Part shown: positions 11,170-21,335 of the stretch, one piece after another
Position numbering within the stretch: position 1 is the stretch's first letter
How the letters are laid out: each line of letters starts with the position of its first letter
Source of the DNA: Chalciporus piperatus
Taxonomy: Eukaryota; Basidiomycota; Agaricomycetes; Boletales; Boletaceae
Direction: 5' to 3'
Length of the DNA stretch: 64,000 nucleotides
Assembly (NCBI GenBank): GCA_038093975.1
Contig: JBBPTG010000002.1
Coordinates: 124,001-188,000 of the forward strand
Notes under the pieces: generated by a model
The model's input: only the letters and a program-made list of their open reading frames with translations
What the model was told of the DNA's origin: nothing
The model's database searches: none
Made by a program: the position numbers and the translations under genes

Positions 11170-13687
11170 TCACTTCTTCTTCCCTGCACTGACGCTCAGC
11201 ACAACGGCATCTTCGTCCTCCAAATTATAGCTCGCGATCGTGCTAGAATTCGTGAGCATTTTACCCATATACGATATTCGAATTTTGGAAGCAGATAACG
11301 TGCTGCCCGTTGCCTGGATGAATCGATCACGGAGCGTCGAGACAAGTAGCGTAAGTGGTAAATCGGAGATGGTGACCATCTTCCCATCAAGCTTCCACTC
11401 TGGCTTCGAAGGATCACTGGGAAGTTGAATGTTGAGTGAGATTGTGTAAGGATGCATGCTGATCCAGTCTGCTTCTGGATAGAGTGCACCACCGGGAAGT
11501 TTCGCGATCTTTTGTCTCTTCACTTGGGATTGCTCCTCAAGACCTTCCATTTCATCAGCGCTCCTTACCATGCCGACCTGTGGACCACCGGGCATACCGG
11601 CCATGCGAGCAGGGTGCATGCCGGGAGGGGGAGGCTGGAATCCAAACGGTTGTACAGCATCAGGTCCCTGATAGTGGAGTGGTGGTAACATCACCGGTGG
11701 CGGTTGGTTGGGATATGCGGAGGCTGGTTGAGGCCCAGATGATACGGTCGCAGCGGAATATCCCGGATGAGATCCTGAAGGCTGAATGGGTGGCGCTGGT
11801 AATGATGCGGGAGCTCGTGGAAGCGTGGTCATCGGAGGAGGTGGAGCTGCGGCCGGTCCAATGCCAGGGCCGATTGCATTGGCGTCTTGTGGTCCCAGGC
11901 CCTTGGCACGATGAATAGCGGCGATCTGCTCGTCGAAGTTGACGTTGAGGGAATACTTGTCCATGGTGCTGACTTTGGTTGCTGTGTGACCGTCCCAAAC
12001 GACTTTCTCCTTCTCCTTGCGACGTTCTCGCTCCTCCTCCTCTTCCCTCTTCCGACGCTCTTCGTCACCCGCAGCACCGAAGATATCAACACGAGTACGA
12101 GCGAGGTCCTTGAGCGATGAAACCACATTGGCGCCTCGCAGCAGTTCCGAAGCCTGAACTTTGCGAGCCTCCAAAACGTCTCGTTGAGATTTCCACTTGG
12201 GATCCAAGAGCTCGATACGCATGTGTTCGTCCAGTTCGTCCACAGGAATTTGTTGACCACAAATAGCGCAAGTGGTGAGGGCTGACGACTTCTTGGCACC
12301 GACTGTCACAAATCGTTAAAATGGTGCGGTCACTAAGTGAGGTATAAGACTTACGTTTGGGCACATAATCGGACTTGATCTTCATTGGACCTGCAGCGTT
12401 CGCACTGGCTTGAATAGCCCGTGCACGCTCCAACTCCCGCATCCTTTCATCTTCTTCACGCTGCATCCTCTGTTGCGCCTCATCGGCTTCGTCATCACTT
12501 TGCTCCATCGCGGCATCCTCGCCGTCTGCAAGAGCACCCACACCACCAACAGCAGCCGCGGCCTCTGCCTCTGCTGCCGCTTGTCTTGCACGATGAGCTT
12601 CGATGTCGTCGGCGGTGGTCTCCATGATCATCGCAGCCATACGTTTTTGCGCCAATGTCATACTTTCTACTTCTTGTACGCTCATCGGCGGTGGGAGTTC
12701 CGAATTTGCGTCAGCGACGGTGAACTCGATTGTCTGGACGATAGCATAGTCATGCCAGTCGATTTCTGCAAAGGCCACTACGAATGAAGTCAGGGCCACT
12801 GATAGAACGAGAACTGGATCAACACATACATTTCTCTGCTTCCTGATCATCCTGTCTCTTCTTATCCTTCTCCCGCTTCAGTCGTTCCCACCGTGCGTAT
12901 TTCCTCGACTGTTCCAGAGCTTTCCATTGAGAGCCTTCCTGGGCACGCTCGTTAAGATGTGACAGAATATCCTTGCTTGGATATAGGACTTTGAGATATT
13001 GCTCGACCAGGCGGTTAAAGTAGCCGAAAAGCGAGTGATTAGGTCGCAAGAAGTCGAACTGATAGTTACGCCCTTCTTTCTGTGAAAGGGTAGCGAGGAA
13101 CGGGCGGCCACGGCGAGCAGTGAAGAGTGCAGTCAGTTTCATGATATCCCTACGCGAAAAGTGAGGTCAATGTGGATCTTATCAAGTGGTATGTCACTCA
13201 CAGATCAATTGGACTGATATTTGGCATGTCCATGACGAACTGAGGCTGTGGTGGTTCCACCCCGAGATCTTCTTGCACTACAGGTGTCTGCACTCCTTCC
13301 TCCGCCTTCCCCCTTTCCTGGCTCACTTCCTCCAAGTCCTCACCGGCAGATACTCGTTCCATACGATGCCTATAGTAAGCATGGTAAGGGTCCGCAGGGT
13401 TGAGGAACGAGAACTTGGGATCCTGACGCTGGTTCTCGCGAATTTTGTCCTCGAACTGTGGGGGGTTGGCCGAGCGCGCGACGAAGAGAGCGGTTCGGTC
13501 AATAACAGCTGAAGAGACACGTTAGAGGATGAATGCTTTCAGCGAATGAAGCACGCTTACATTTGATTTCTGGTGGAGGCAGAATGAGTCCACTGGCAAA
13601 TCTGAGAGAAGGCTCTTTGGCTATGCCAGCGTCTCCGTTGAAGGGGATCCCGTTCAGTACGGGCATTGTCTGTGTCTCTACGGCCAT
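11170..13687 (-). CDS. SF3A1: Splicing factor 3A subunit 1 (SF3A1/Prp21)
   Basis: This is a subunit of the U2 snRNP SF3a complex, needed for 17S U2 assembly and branch-site recognition. Domains appear in order. SURP1 is read after the first intron (frame VIDRTALFVARSANPPQFED, near 13440-13510). SURP2 is at about 13010-13140 (KLTALFTARRGRPFLATLSQ, FDFLRPNHSLFGYFNRLVEQ). A Lys/Glu-rich central region with AFAEIDWHDYAIVQTIEF follows, then a conserved block at about 12150-12300 (CAICGQQIPVDELDEHMRIE). Next come a Pro-rich linker and a C-terminal ubiquitin-like domain (IRISYMGKMLTNSSTIASYN) ending in a Lys tail. The start is placed at the Met before AVETQTMPVLNG (13687). An in-frame Met 147 bp upstream (13834) would add a Thr-rich stretch coded by a GTC repeat and is less likely. 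It is divergent from mL60, with 162 bp between starts. Confidence 0.95.
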
Positions 13688-13699
13688 CGTGTCCAACGC

Positions 13700-13740
13700 G
13701 GTCGTCGTCGTCGCTGTTGTTGTGGTCGTGGTCGTCGCCA
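13700..13740. repeat. GTC/GTT trinucleotide-rich tract
   Basis: This is an imperfect run of GTC, GTT and GTG triplets on the plus strand, just upstream of the SF3A1 start. If the longer SF3A1 start were used, it would code for poly-Thr. It is more likely 5' untranslated or promoter DNA shared with mL60. Confidence 0.6.
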
Positions 13741-13849
13741 AAGACGGTGAGGAAGTCGGGTGTGTCGGAGATTGAAATGACGATCGGCATCTCTCGGCAT
13801 TATATTTCCGCTTTCGCTTTCTTGCCAACTGCAAGTCAAGGCGTACGAC

Positions 13850-14327
13850 ATGTTTGGCGCGTTCCGTCCAACGTCTGTCGCATTCGGCGGTCTCTTATGG
13901 TCAGTCAGATGCGTACTAGGTTGTCTAACACACTCAACCATTGACACAGGAAAACACCATGGAAGTTGTCAGTCACCCGCAAGGCGAATGCGCGTGCCCG
14001 CCTCAAGAGGGTCGACACCGTCATTGAAACTGTTCGTGCCAGCGGTATCCAGTGCAAAGCCTTGGTGAGCAAGCTACATTAGCTTCGGTCGACACATCTG
14101 ACCACGAGAAATCGACCCAGGACCGCGCCTTACTCTTGCCCAAGGAGCACGAAATGGACCCAAAGAACAAATACACCGTCTTTAACAAAATGACCCGTGG
14201 GTATAGAAAGGGTATTCACAAAGTGCCAAAATGGACTAGGGCAAGTTCTTGTTCCACACTCTTGGAGTACTCTTCTCATCTTCTCCCCCCACAGCTGACA
14301 CTAAGAGTAAACCCAAAAGGCTTTTAG
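13850..14327 (+). CDS. MRPL31: Mitochondrial ribosomal protein mL60 (MRPL31)
   Basis: This is a fungal large-subunit mitoribosome protein of about 107 residues. ATG at 13850 gives [17 protein letters not shown], split within the Trp codon. After the first intron come [20 protein letters not shown] and [18 protein letters not shown]. After a second intron come [20 protein letters not shown] and [17 protein letters not shown] third, GC-AG intron leads to [10 protein letters not shown] and stop TAG at 14325-14327. The order and spacing match yeast Mrpl31 along its length. The gene is divergent from SF3A1 and convergent with CMS1 (110 bp). Confidence 0.92.
14241..14294 (+). other. GC-AG intron in mL60
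   Basis: The exon ends in AGG and the intron begins GCAAGT and ends CACAG after a C-rich tract (54 bp). Only this join keeps the family C-terminus (PKWTR then [10 protein letters not shown]). The nearby GT option shifts the frame. The donor matches the consensus for the known minor GC-AG class. Confidence 0.8.
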
Positions 14328-14437
14328 ATTCACAAGTCGTTATGGTACTTTTATCTACGTATTTTAACATCGCTTTACGCATACTCATCTTCCCGTGTCA
14401 AGTAGTTTGCCGCAGTAGGGTCGCCGGTGGATAATCG

Positions 14438-15565
14438 CTAGAAGAGCACAACATGTAATTCACCCTGCTTGATTCTCTCGAGAACCTTCGGGGCCCCAAG
14501 GACCAATTTGAATATCTCGTCCCGTGTTTCTGGGATATCAAACAGATTGCGCTTCTTCGTGTCCCGGAAGGAGACGTCGAGAATGATATGCGTCAGCTGC
14601 GATACCGATAATGCGTCTGGGAATGATTGGGAAACGATCAATTCCCGACTTGGCGTCGCTGTTCATCACTCACCTGTCTCACAAAGCAGTTTCCCGATTC
14701 TTCCTGGAGTACCAGCAGCGGAGCCAATCTTTGACCGTCTGAGATAAGAAACATGCTCTTCCAGCTTAAAGTGTTTTGCGAAAAGCTTAGCCACGTCTCC
14801 ACCCTTATCGCCGCGCAGTCTCTTATCCTTGAGAACCCTGGTCACGTCGGCTACCCGGAGGGCTGCTCCGGCAATGAACAGCAAAGTCGGTGCACCTGGT
14901 GCCTTGGACCTCTGCAGGAGCCGCTTGTGCAGCATTGGAACAGCTACGCGGATGATTGATGGTTTATTGAAATGTTAGGGGAAGCAAATAAGCGTTGGAA
15001 TACCTTGCACGATGAAATCAGCTAGATGATCCAACGATCTCGATTCCGTCCATTGCGTCGTGTCCATGATTGCTGTTTCTATCTACAGTTTAACTGAGAA
15101 CACGGGGAACCATATGGGTCACAGGAACTTACCAGGTATACGCATGTCATCGAGCTCAAGTGCGGACAGCTTTGAAAAGGCCTTGGCTTGCATGGCCACC
15201 ATATAGTCCGCAATCTTGAGAGGTGGTTCCGTGGCTATCGATGGTGCTTCGATGGCCTCTACTGTTTCTGCAAGTTTCCGCTTCTGATGACGGATTGTCG
15301 GTCACGATGTGGTTGAACACGGGAGAGTAGGAGTGACCTTTGCCCGTCTTTCCTTTTCTTTCTCTCTACGTTTCCTCTTTGCTGATTTGGCTTTATCCTC
15401 GGCAGGTGGTTCGTCCTGTTCTTCTTCGTCTGCACTGAGTAGGTCCTGTATATCATCGCCTGTGTCTGGCCGAGCGTCGAAGACGGTGTCCTCCTCTCCG
15501 GATGAAGCGACGAGCTCATCTGGGACGAAGTCGTCCTCCAGATCATCGCCGCGCTGGCCACTCAT
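14438..15565 (-). CDS. CMS1: Ribosome biogenesis protein CMS1
   Basis: This is the fungal homologue of Cms1/CMSS1, a component of the U3-containing 90S pre-ribosome. The N-terminus (MSGQRGDDLEDDFVPDELVA) is very acidic, followed by an acidic/basic low-complexity region ending in KRKRREKEKERRAK, a likely nucleolar signal. Later exons give PSIATEPPLKIADYMVAMQA, then GAPTLLFIAGAALRVADVTR, KHFKLEEHVSYLRRSKIGSA and AGTPGRIGKLL. The GTPGR stretch resembles a DEAD-box motif, which is typical of this family although it lacks a full helicase core. The C-terminal exon reads DALSVSQLTHIILDVSFRDT, then KKRNLFDIPETRDEIFKLV. Length is about 300 residues. It is convergent with mL60 and divergent from the exonuclease gene. 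Confidence 0.88.
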
Positions 15566-15684
15566 CTATGCGATGCAGAGTATCACCACTTGTGAGTACT
15601 ACTAGTCCGGCGAGGTTGAATATTTTGTTTCCGCTCCCGGCCGGGTCGGGTCGGGTCTTGCCGTGTGGCACCGAAGAAGCCGAA

Positions 15685-15722
15685 TAAAAATAAAAATAAA
15701 AAAATAAAAAGTCAAAAAAAAG
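15685..15722. repeat. (ATAAAA)n A-rich tract
   Basis: Units of AATAAA/ATAAAA repeat on the plus strand and run into AAAAAAAAGTC. This may act as a nucleosome-depleting poly(dA:dT) element between two divergent genes. Confidence 0.7.
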
Positions 15723-15740
15723 TCAAACATTGGAAATAAG

Positions 15741-15775
15741 TGACATGACATGACAAGAAATGACATGACAAGAAT
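15741..15775. repeat. (TGACA)n short tandem repeat
   Basis: TGACATGACATGACAAGAAA is followed by ATGACATGACAAG, an imperfect pentamer repeat adjoining the A-rich tract. TGACA units resemble half-sites of homeodomain or bZIP-type regulators, but no binding is shown. Confidence 0.65.
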
Positions 15776-15865
15776 GGAGGTCATATGTCTGCGCCAGGAG
15801 TAGCTGAGACCCGAACATGAGTCTAACACGCTCCCTTCTTGGCCACGACGCAGGGGAACACTGAA

Positions 15866-17296
15866 ATGTCCCCCTGGTCAGCCCTTTTGCCTTTCCCTCT
15901 CTCTTGCATGCTCTCCTTTGTCTCCAAATTAACCCAGTCTATACTCCCTACTTCAACCCTAGTAATCCTCGCTCTACTCCCTTTCGCATTATTCCTCCTT
16001 ATCTCCAGATCTCTCAAGCACCCGAATCGAGCTCGGGTCAAAGATCCTAAACCTTCCCCTTCGCCACAATCAAATATTCCCTCTAACCCACGGCAGGGCT
16101 CGCCCGAGATGCCCTCCATACTTTATCAACCACCTGACCATGTGTTCGAGGGCTTGAATGTCTCAACCTCTCACCTCGATCCGGAACAGTTCCCAAGCTC
16201 GCCCGAAATAGAGACGGCTTGTGTGAAGCAACCATACGATGCTTTCCTCGTCCTCGATGTCGAGGCAACGTGTTTCCAGGGTGCTGGCTTCGACTGGCCA
16301 AATGAGATCATCGTATGCCTCCTCTTTCATTTACTTTCTTACCTCTCGTTCCTGACCATATGGACATCAAGGAATGGCCAGTCTGTCTTCTCCGTTGGAA
16401 AGATAGATTTGCCAAGGGCAAAGCCGGTCGATTGGAGATTGTCGACGATTTTCGCAGCTTTGTCAAACCCACATGGAGACCCCAACTGACCCAGTTCTGT
16501 ACAGATCTGACTGGAATAACTCAAGTCCGTCTTCGTCTTCTTCGTTCTCTCGGTCCCATCTCAGTTCATGTATAGGAACAAGTCGATTATGCGCCCGCTT
16601 TCCCCAAGGTCCTCAAGATGTTTACGAGATTCTTAGTCAAACATGGCCTAATCGATCCCAACGATGGCACACTCTTGCAGCGGTTCTGCTGGTGCAGTGA
16701 TGGGCCATTCGACATACGGGATTTTGTAGTAAAGCAGTGCTTTATATCAAACGTTGGTCTTCTTGCAAACAAATACTCAAGTACCCACAAACGCCATATT
16801 TTGTTTGACAGATACCCATGCCGTTCTGGCTAAGAGGTGATGTTCTCGACGTACGAAAAGTCGTCTCCGTCTGGGCAGCGTCAGATGGAACAACTGGCGG
16901 TCAGCAAATCAGAGCAAAGGTATGTCTAAGCTCTGATACCAGTCCCCGAGCATTCTGTTGCTTAAATCCAATCAGCAGCTTGGTCATAGCCACCACTTCC
17001 GTTCACTGAACATACCACAGCAACTACGTGCACTTGGAATAGGTCCGTTTCAAGGGAGACAGCATTGTGGCATTGACGTCAGTGCAGATCATTTCGCCAC
17101 TTGTATGCGATCACCGTGTTGACAGTATCACTTATTCTCCCGCGCGTTAAATTAGGACACCCGAAATATTGCACGCATCGTCATCGAGCTTGCCCGACGC
17201 GGAATCCGTTTGGAGCCAAATACATATATCAACCTCAACAGGCGATGGCGATGGATGGGAAGGCCTGGAGAAGTCCTGGAATACTGTCTGATCTAA
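15866..17296 (+). CDS. ERI1: ERI1-like 3'-5' exoribonuclease (DEDDh), with N-terminal hydrophobic segment
   Basis: This is a DEDDh exonuclease of the ERI1 group. Relatives trim small RNAs, histone mRNA ends and 5.8S rRNA 3' ends. The first ATG is at 15866 (MSPWSALLPFPLSC). Residues about 30-50 (TLVILALLPFALFLLISRSL) form a likely transmembrane or signal-anchor helix, unusual for this family. The catalytic motifs are intact. DVEATCFQ near 16255 supplies the first D and E. CWCSDGPFDIRDF near 16690 supplies the second Asp. GPFQGRQHCGID joins DTRNIARIVIELARR across the intron near 17079-17149 and supplies His and the last Asp. Residue order GIDDTRNIARI is typical of ERI1. The last exon ends EVLEYCLI with TAA at 17294-17296. 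Length is about 340 residues. Membrane anchoring is inference. Confidence 0.85.
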
Positions 17297-17606
17297 ACCC
17301 GTATTGACGACTGCATGATATACAAAGACTTTACGACCAACATATGTATCATCAACCACTTATTTATGTGTTTCGCACTGTTCGCGACGACTCTCCCGCC
17401 GTATTTTTGCTGGCTTCGAAGCACGCAGTCCCCTTCAAATATTGATGTGAAAACATTCATGAGACTTACCTTGAGACAACAGGTTGTCCCGATGGATCAA
17501 TCGATCACCGACCATGGAGCACGTTGGATAGAATCGATACCGATGTTGACACGCAATATACAGCCTGAGATAGAGTGACAATACACTTTATATTACCATA
17601 TATATA
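17297..17606. other. convergent 3' gap
   Basis: This 310-bp stretch lies between the ends of the ERI1-like gene and NDC80. It is A/T-rich near 17590-17608 (TATATATAT). No gene was seen. Confidence 0.5.
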
Positions 17607-19883
17607 TCATCCACCTTCCTCTACAAAGTCCCTGAGTTGCCTGAGCTGTGCAGAAACCTCCTCCTTAAACAATCCTATTTCGTTACTGTTCTTGGCGATT
17701 GCCCGAATGGTCTCATCTTTCAGTCGTGCGACCTTGGCAATTTGTTCGCGATAGCTAGAATTGTGGATTGAATGACAGAAGAATCGCGTTTGGGAACACG
17801 AGCTTACTCGAATTGCAGGGCCTGAAGACGCGATTTCACACCCATCCCACTCGATAATGCTGCGGTGCGTGCGTGTGCGAGTTCCCTCTCGAGGCGGGCA
17901 GCTTCGGCATTGCTAACCGTTGATTCCTGCTGGGACGCCTATCGCAGCAACGCAAACGGTTTGGTGTGCACGGAAAATGATGGAGCAAGTGACTTACATC
18001 TCGGAGGTCATCGGCTTGTTCATTCAACACCACTACCTTTTTTTCGACCTCTTGAACTTCCTCATCCACGTTTTCGCACTCCAATGTTAATTGGTCGAGT
18101 TCGTTATCCACCTTTATCCGCTCGCTTTCCACGTCGGCACGCTCAGTCCGTTTAGCTTCTGCCACCGTGCCAAGAGCCGGTTTGATCACTTTCCGGATGT
18201 CAGAGCCTGTGAGAACTTGCTGAGGATTAGAAGTCGCGGTGTTGAGTTGGAGCGTGAGGTCGACTCCCTGGAGGGGGGGAGGCATAGGGGGAAAGAGTCC
18301 GAGGGAGGAGAGAAGATTGGTGTACAAGTCTAGAGCCTCTTCTGCAGCGGCCCCACGATTCGTCATCAATACCTCCAAGGACATGACAGTTTTCTGGGCT
18401 TCCGAGAGTTTATGTTTGAGATCTTCAAGATTCCGAGCCAACGTATCGTGGTCGGTGTTCATGCGAGCAACTTCCTCGGGTGTTAGATTTTGCACTTTGA
18501 CCACATCTGCTAGTTTCGTGTGCTCGCTTTTAAGCTGCTCCAAATTTGAAGCTAAAATACTAGAACATTAGGACATGTCATGGAATTTATATGCGGCGTA
18601 CTTCGAATGCTAAGTTCAGCCTTCTCATGTGCGATAGTGTCAATTAAATGCTTCTTGCGAGATTCGAATCGTTGCAGAACGTCGTGGAACTTGGCCCTGT
18701 CACTGACGAGAAATCCAAGCGTTTTTTGCAACTTCTCGAGAGGAGCCTGCGCGAGCTTGAGATATAACTCGTCGTCAAATCGTGCTACGTACCGCAGATG
18801 AATGAAGTTGATCGTACTCTGCTTTGGTTCGGGCCAGGCGTTCCCTTTGCTCTTCAAGATCATTTACCACTCTTTCATTCTTTTTCGCTAGAATGAGGAT
18901 GAGGCTCGATGTCAAAACAAAAACGACGGTCCAACCATAACGTGTTTCTAAAGCTCTGTCTTGCTCCTCAAAGATATCCGCACCGTGAAAGAATGCGACG
19001 TATGCTTCAGCGAAATAGTCAAAGGCTAGGGCTTGGTGATGTACTAAATCGTGGAATTCTTCTGGAATTCTTTCCATGACTTGTAGTGTAGGGTCGTCGG
19101 ATTCGAGGTAATGTAGTCGGGCCTAACAAGTGACTGAGCGGACGAAGTCCTATATTGCAAGGAGAACTCACCTTGCCCATTTCTACCAACCAATGAAGCA
19201 CAGCAAGCAAAGCAGGCCATGAATGCATACTACCGGGTGCAGCCAACCATTTATTGTCTATTTGAGAAGCGAACGGGTATCGAAGTGCTTTCAAAGCTGG
19301 TTGAAACTCGTCCTCGAAGCGCATCTTGGGGTCAAAGGGGTATGATGTGTCGATGATGTTAACGAGATGCTGGAACATCGCTCGGAAATCCTTTCCAGTA
19401 ATACTCGTCAATGTTTGCATGGATATTTCGTAGTCGGTATTCTGAAGCCAGGAGAATATCTCCTGCCGCATTTTGGCTTGATACGAGCGCTCGCGAATTG
19501 GTCGAGGGTCCTTGAGTACTTGGCTCCCTGAGGGTGCAGGAAGAGCAGCAGCACCACCCCACATAGATCCACGACGCGTTGAGCTAGCGACAGTACAATC
19601 TCGGTTACAAATCGTAGAGTAATGGAAGCAAGTACCGTACTCACCTGTTGAGCGGTGTCCGACCATAGTTCGATTTAGTTGTGCTCTGGAGAAGCGGATT
19701 GACAGCTTGTGATCGGTATATTGACTGTCGTGGATTAGAGCTTGGGCCAGCAACAGAGGGGGGATATGGTGCACGTCCGGCAAGGCTCATACGCATTGAA
19801 GATGATGTGGGAGGCTTCTTGATGGTGGTAGGCAAAGGTAGACCAGAACGAGCATTTCCGTAGTTGTCCGCTGTGGGGTGCAT
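17607..19883 (-). CDS. NDC80: Kinetochore protein NDC80 (HEC1)
   Basis: This is the outer-kinetochore microtubule-binding subunit. It starts at ATG complement 19881-19883 with a basic, Ser/Pro-rich tail (MHPTADNYGNARSGLPLPTT), as expected for the Aurora-B-regulated N-terminus. The calponin-homology domain follows at about 19200-19540 (RERSYQAKMRQEIFSWLQNT, ITGKDFRAMFQHLVNIIDTS, FDPKMRFEDEFQPALKALRY, then a WPALLAVLHWLVEM helix). The rest is a long coiled coil (e.g. ANVLQRFESRKKHLIDTIAH near 18650, MEQLKSEHTKLADVVKVQNL near 18500, ESERIKVDNELDQLTLECEN near 18100). The last exon ends QLRQLRDFVEEGG with TGA at 17607-17609. Length is about 690 residues, as usual. Introns are short. It is divergent from MOG1 over 128 bp. 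Confidence 0.95.
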
Positions 19884-20011
19884 CGTCGCAATGACCCGAC
19901 ACGGTCGTTGTTCAGCTCCGAGATATCAAACGCGACACGACTCACGTGATCCATACCTCCTAGTCGGAGTACGTTAGACTTATGGCGTTTACACCTTACA
20001 ATTAGCATACG

Positions 20012-20654
20012 ATGGCCTCGAGAAACCTCTTCGGTGGTGCAATCACAGCTACGCTGCCAACCCGCCTTGTAGATGCGTCGTATGTCATCGATTTCAATTG
20101 TGTGTGGTGATCTTGATCCTCATCCCGTGATCAGTGCATTGCGTCAAGTTCCGGATAATCAGGAAGTCTTTATGTATCCTGATTCAGGCGCTTCCATCAT
20201 CATCGAAGTTCTTAAACGCGTATCGGAGGAGAGGGATGAGGAAGCAGTAAAGTAGATTTCGTTGTCCCTCCTCTTGTCTCGATGTTCAGCGATTCGTCGT
20301 CTCTTTCACAGGCTCATCTTCGAAGCATTAGCCCATGATAACGACGCGATCTCACGGACGATGCAAGACCCCGTTGTGAAAGATAACGTGGCTGAACTGC
20401 ATGCCACCGTCCTGCGGGGAACTCAAAGCATCCGCAAATTTAATTCAAAAATTTCGGACGAGGTGGAGATATTGATGGCCCTCTTTCGTGTTAAATCCGA
20501 GCGGGCAAACGCCGACCTGGTGATATCTGTGAACATTCCCACCCACTCAGAAGACGGAAGTGCGGTAGGAGGGGATGCCATGGCCGCTATCTTAGCGGAC
20601 TTCAACTCCCTAGTCCTCTCCTTTCGTATCGTCGATTACGGCCTATTCTGTTGA
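20012..20654 (+). CDS. MOG1: MOG1, Ran-binding nuclear import factor (RANGRF)
   Basis: This is the Ran GTPase-binding protein that aids nucleotide release and nuclear import. ATG at 20012 gives MASRNLFGGAITATLPTRLV. A first intron splits the serine codon before ALRQVPDNQEVFMYPDSGAS, the family signature that contacts Ran. After a second intron come FEALAHDNDAISRTMQDP, then ISDEVEILMALFRVKSERAN and ADLVISVNIPTHS. It closes with FRIVDYGLFC, the normal MOG1 end, so I place the stop at 20652-20654. Length is about 180 residues. It is divergent from NDC80. Confidence 0.93.
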
Positions 20655-21335
20655 TATTGCACATCACAGTCAAGCTGGCCAATTCCGCTCCCATCTCATG
20701 TCGATGTTCATCATATCGACTACCTGTGAACTTTTCCTTATTCAAAGGGTTCGAGTGTAGACCTACATGTCACGGTGAGTCCCACGAAGGCGCATGGTGC
20801 GTCTCGCCTGTCAGAACGTGGCGGTGTCAATGGTCTGGAACCTCCAGCGTGTGGAAGCCACAGATCTTGACTAGATAGCACCGTCTTCGGTGCAATTATA
20901 CAGGAACGATTTTCGCTCGATTTTCTCATGAACGGTTCACGCTCGCGGCATCATTGATCACCTCCGCCTGCCTTTCGACTAATCATTACAACGTTTGAAC
21001 AATCCCTGGTGTAGATCCCCGATTCCAGGGCTGTTCTCGTGTCCGCAGTCGCATTTGTAACACGTTTTCGATGCTTAGCGAGATCAATTAAGCAACGGAC
21101 AGTATCCAAGCATCGCCCGGGCCCCTCTGGAGGTGCACTTGTTATGAAACACCGGCCGCTACATTGCATGGTGGGGCTCATGTTGCACTTGCAGTCGAAG
21201 TATTCGAGTGCCTACGAGCTGGAGGGTTTTCACTTCACCGTCGAAATTCAATTCTGGATATATCCGAGTAGCGATACAATGTGATCTGGAGAATAATAAA
21301 TAATGCACTGGACCCCAAAAGGCGACAGAAAACTG
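20655..21335. other. convergent 3' gap of 0.7 kb
   Basis: This region lies between MOG1 and the minus-strand Atg38-like gene. A minus frame at 20951-21181 and plus frames such as 20651-20878 are short and unlike any family I know. I see no RNA gene or repeat. Confidence 0.5.

Larger units (their letters stand above)
15566..15865. other. divergent promoter gap with low-complexity repeats
   Basis: This 300-bp gap between CMS1 and the ERI1-like gene carries three simple tracts: GGTCG repeats near 15640-15656, an A-rich ATAAAA tract at about 15685-15722, and TGACA repeats at about 15741-15775. No exon was seen. Confidence 0.6.

Noticed and set aside
13688..13834. N-terminal extension of SF3A1 with a Thr-rich stretch
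   Set aside because: It lacks homology, is coded by a simple repeat, and lies in the short divergent promoter with mL60.
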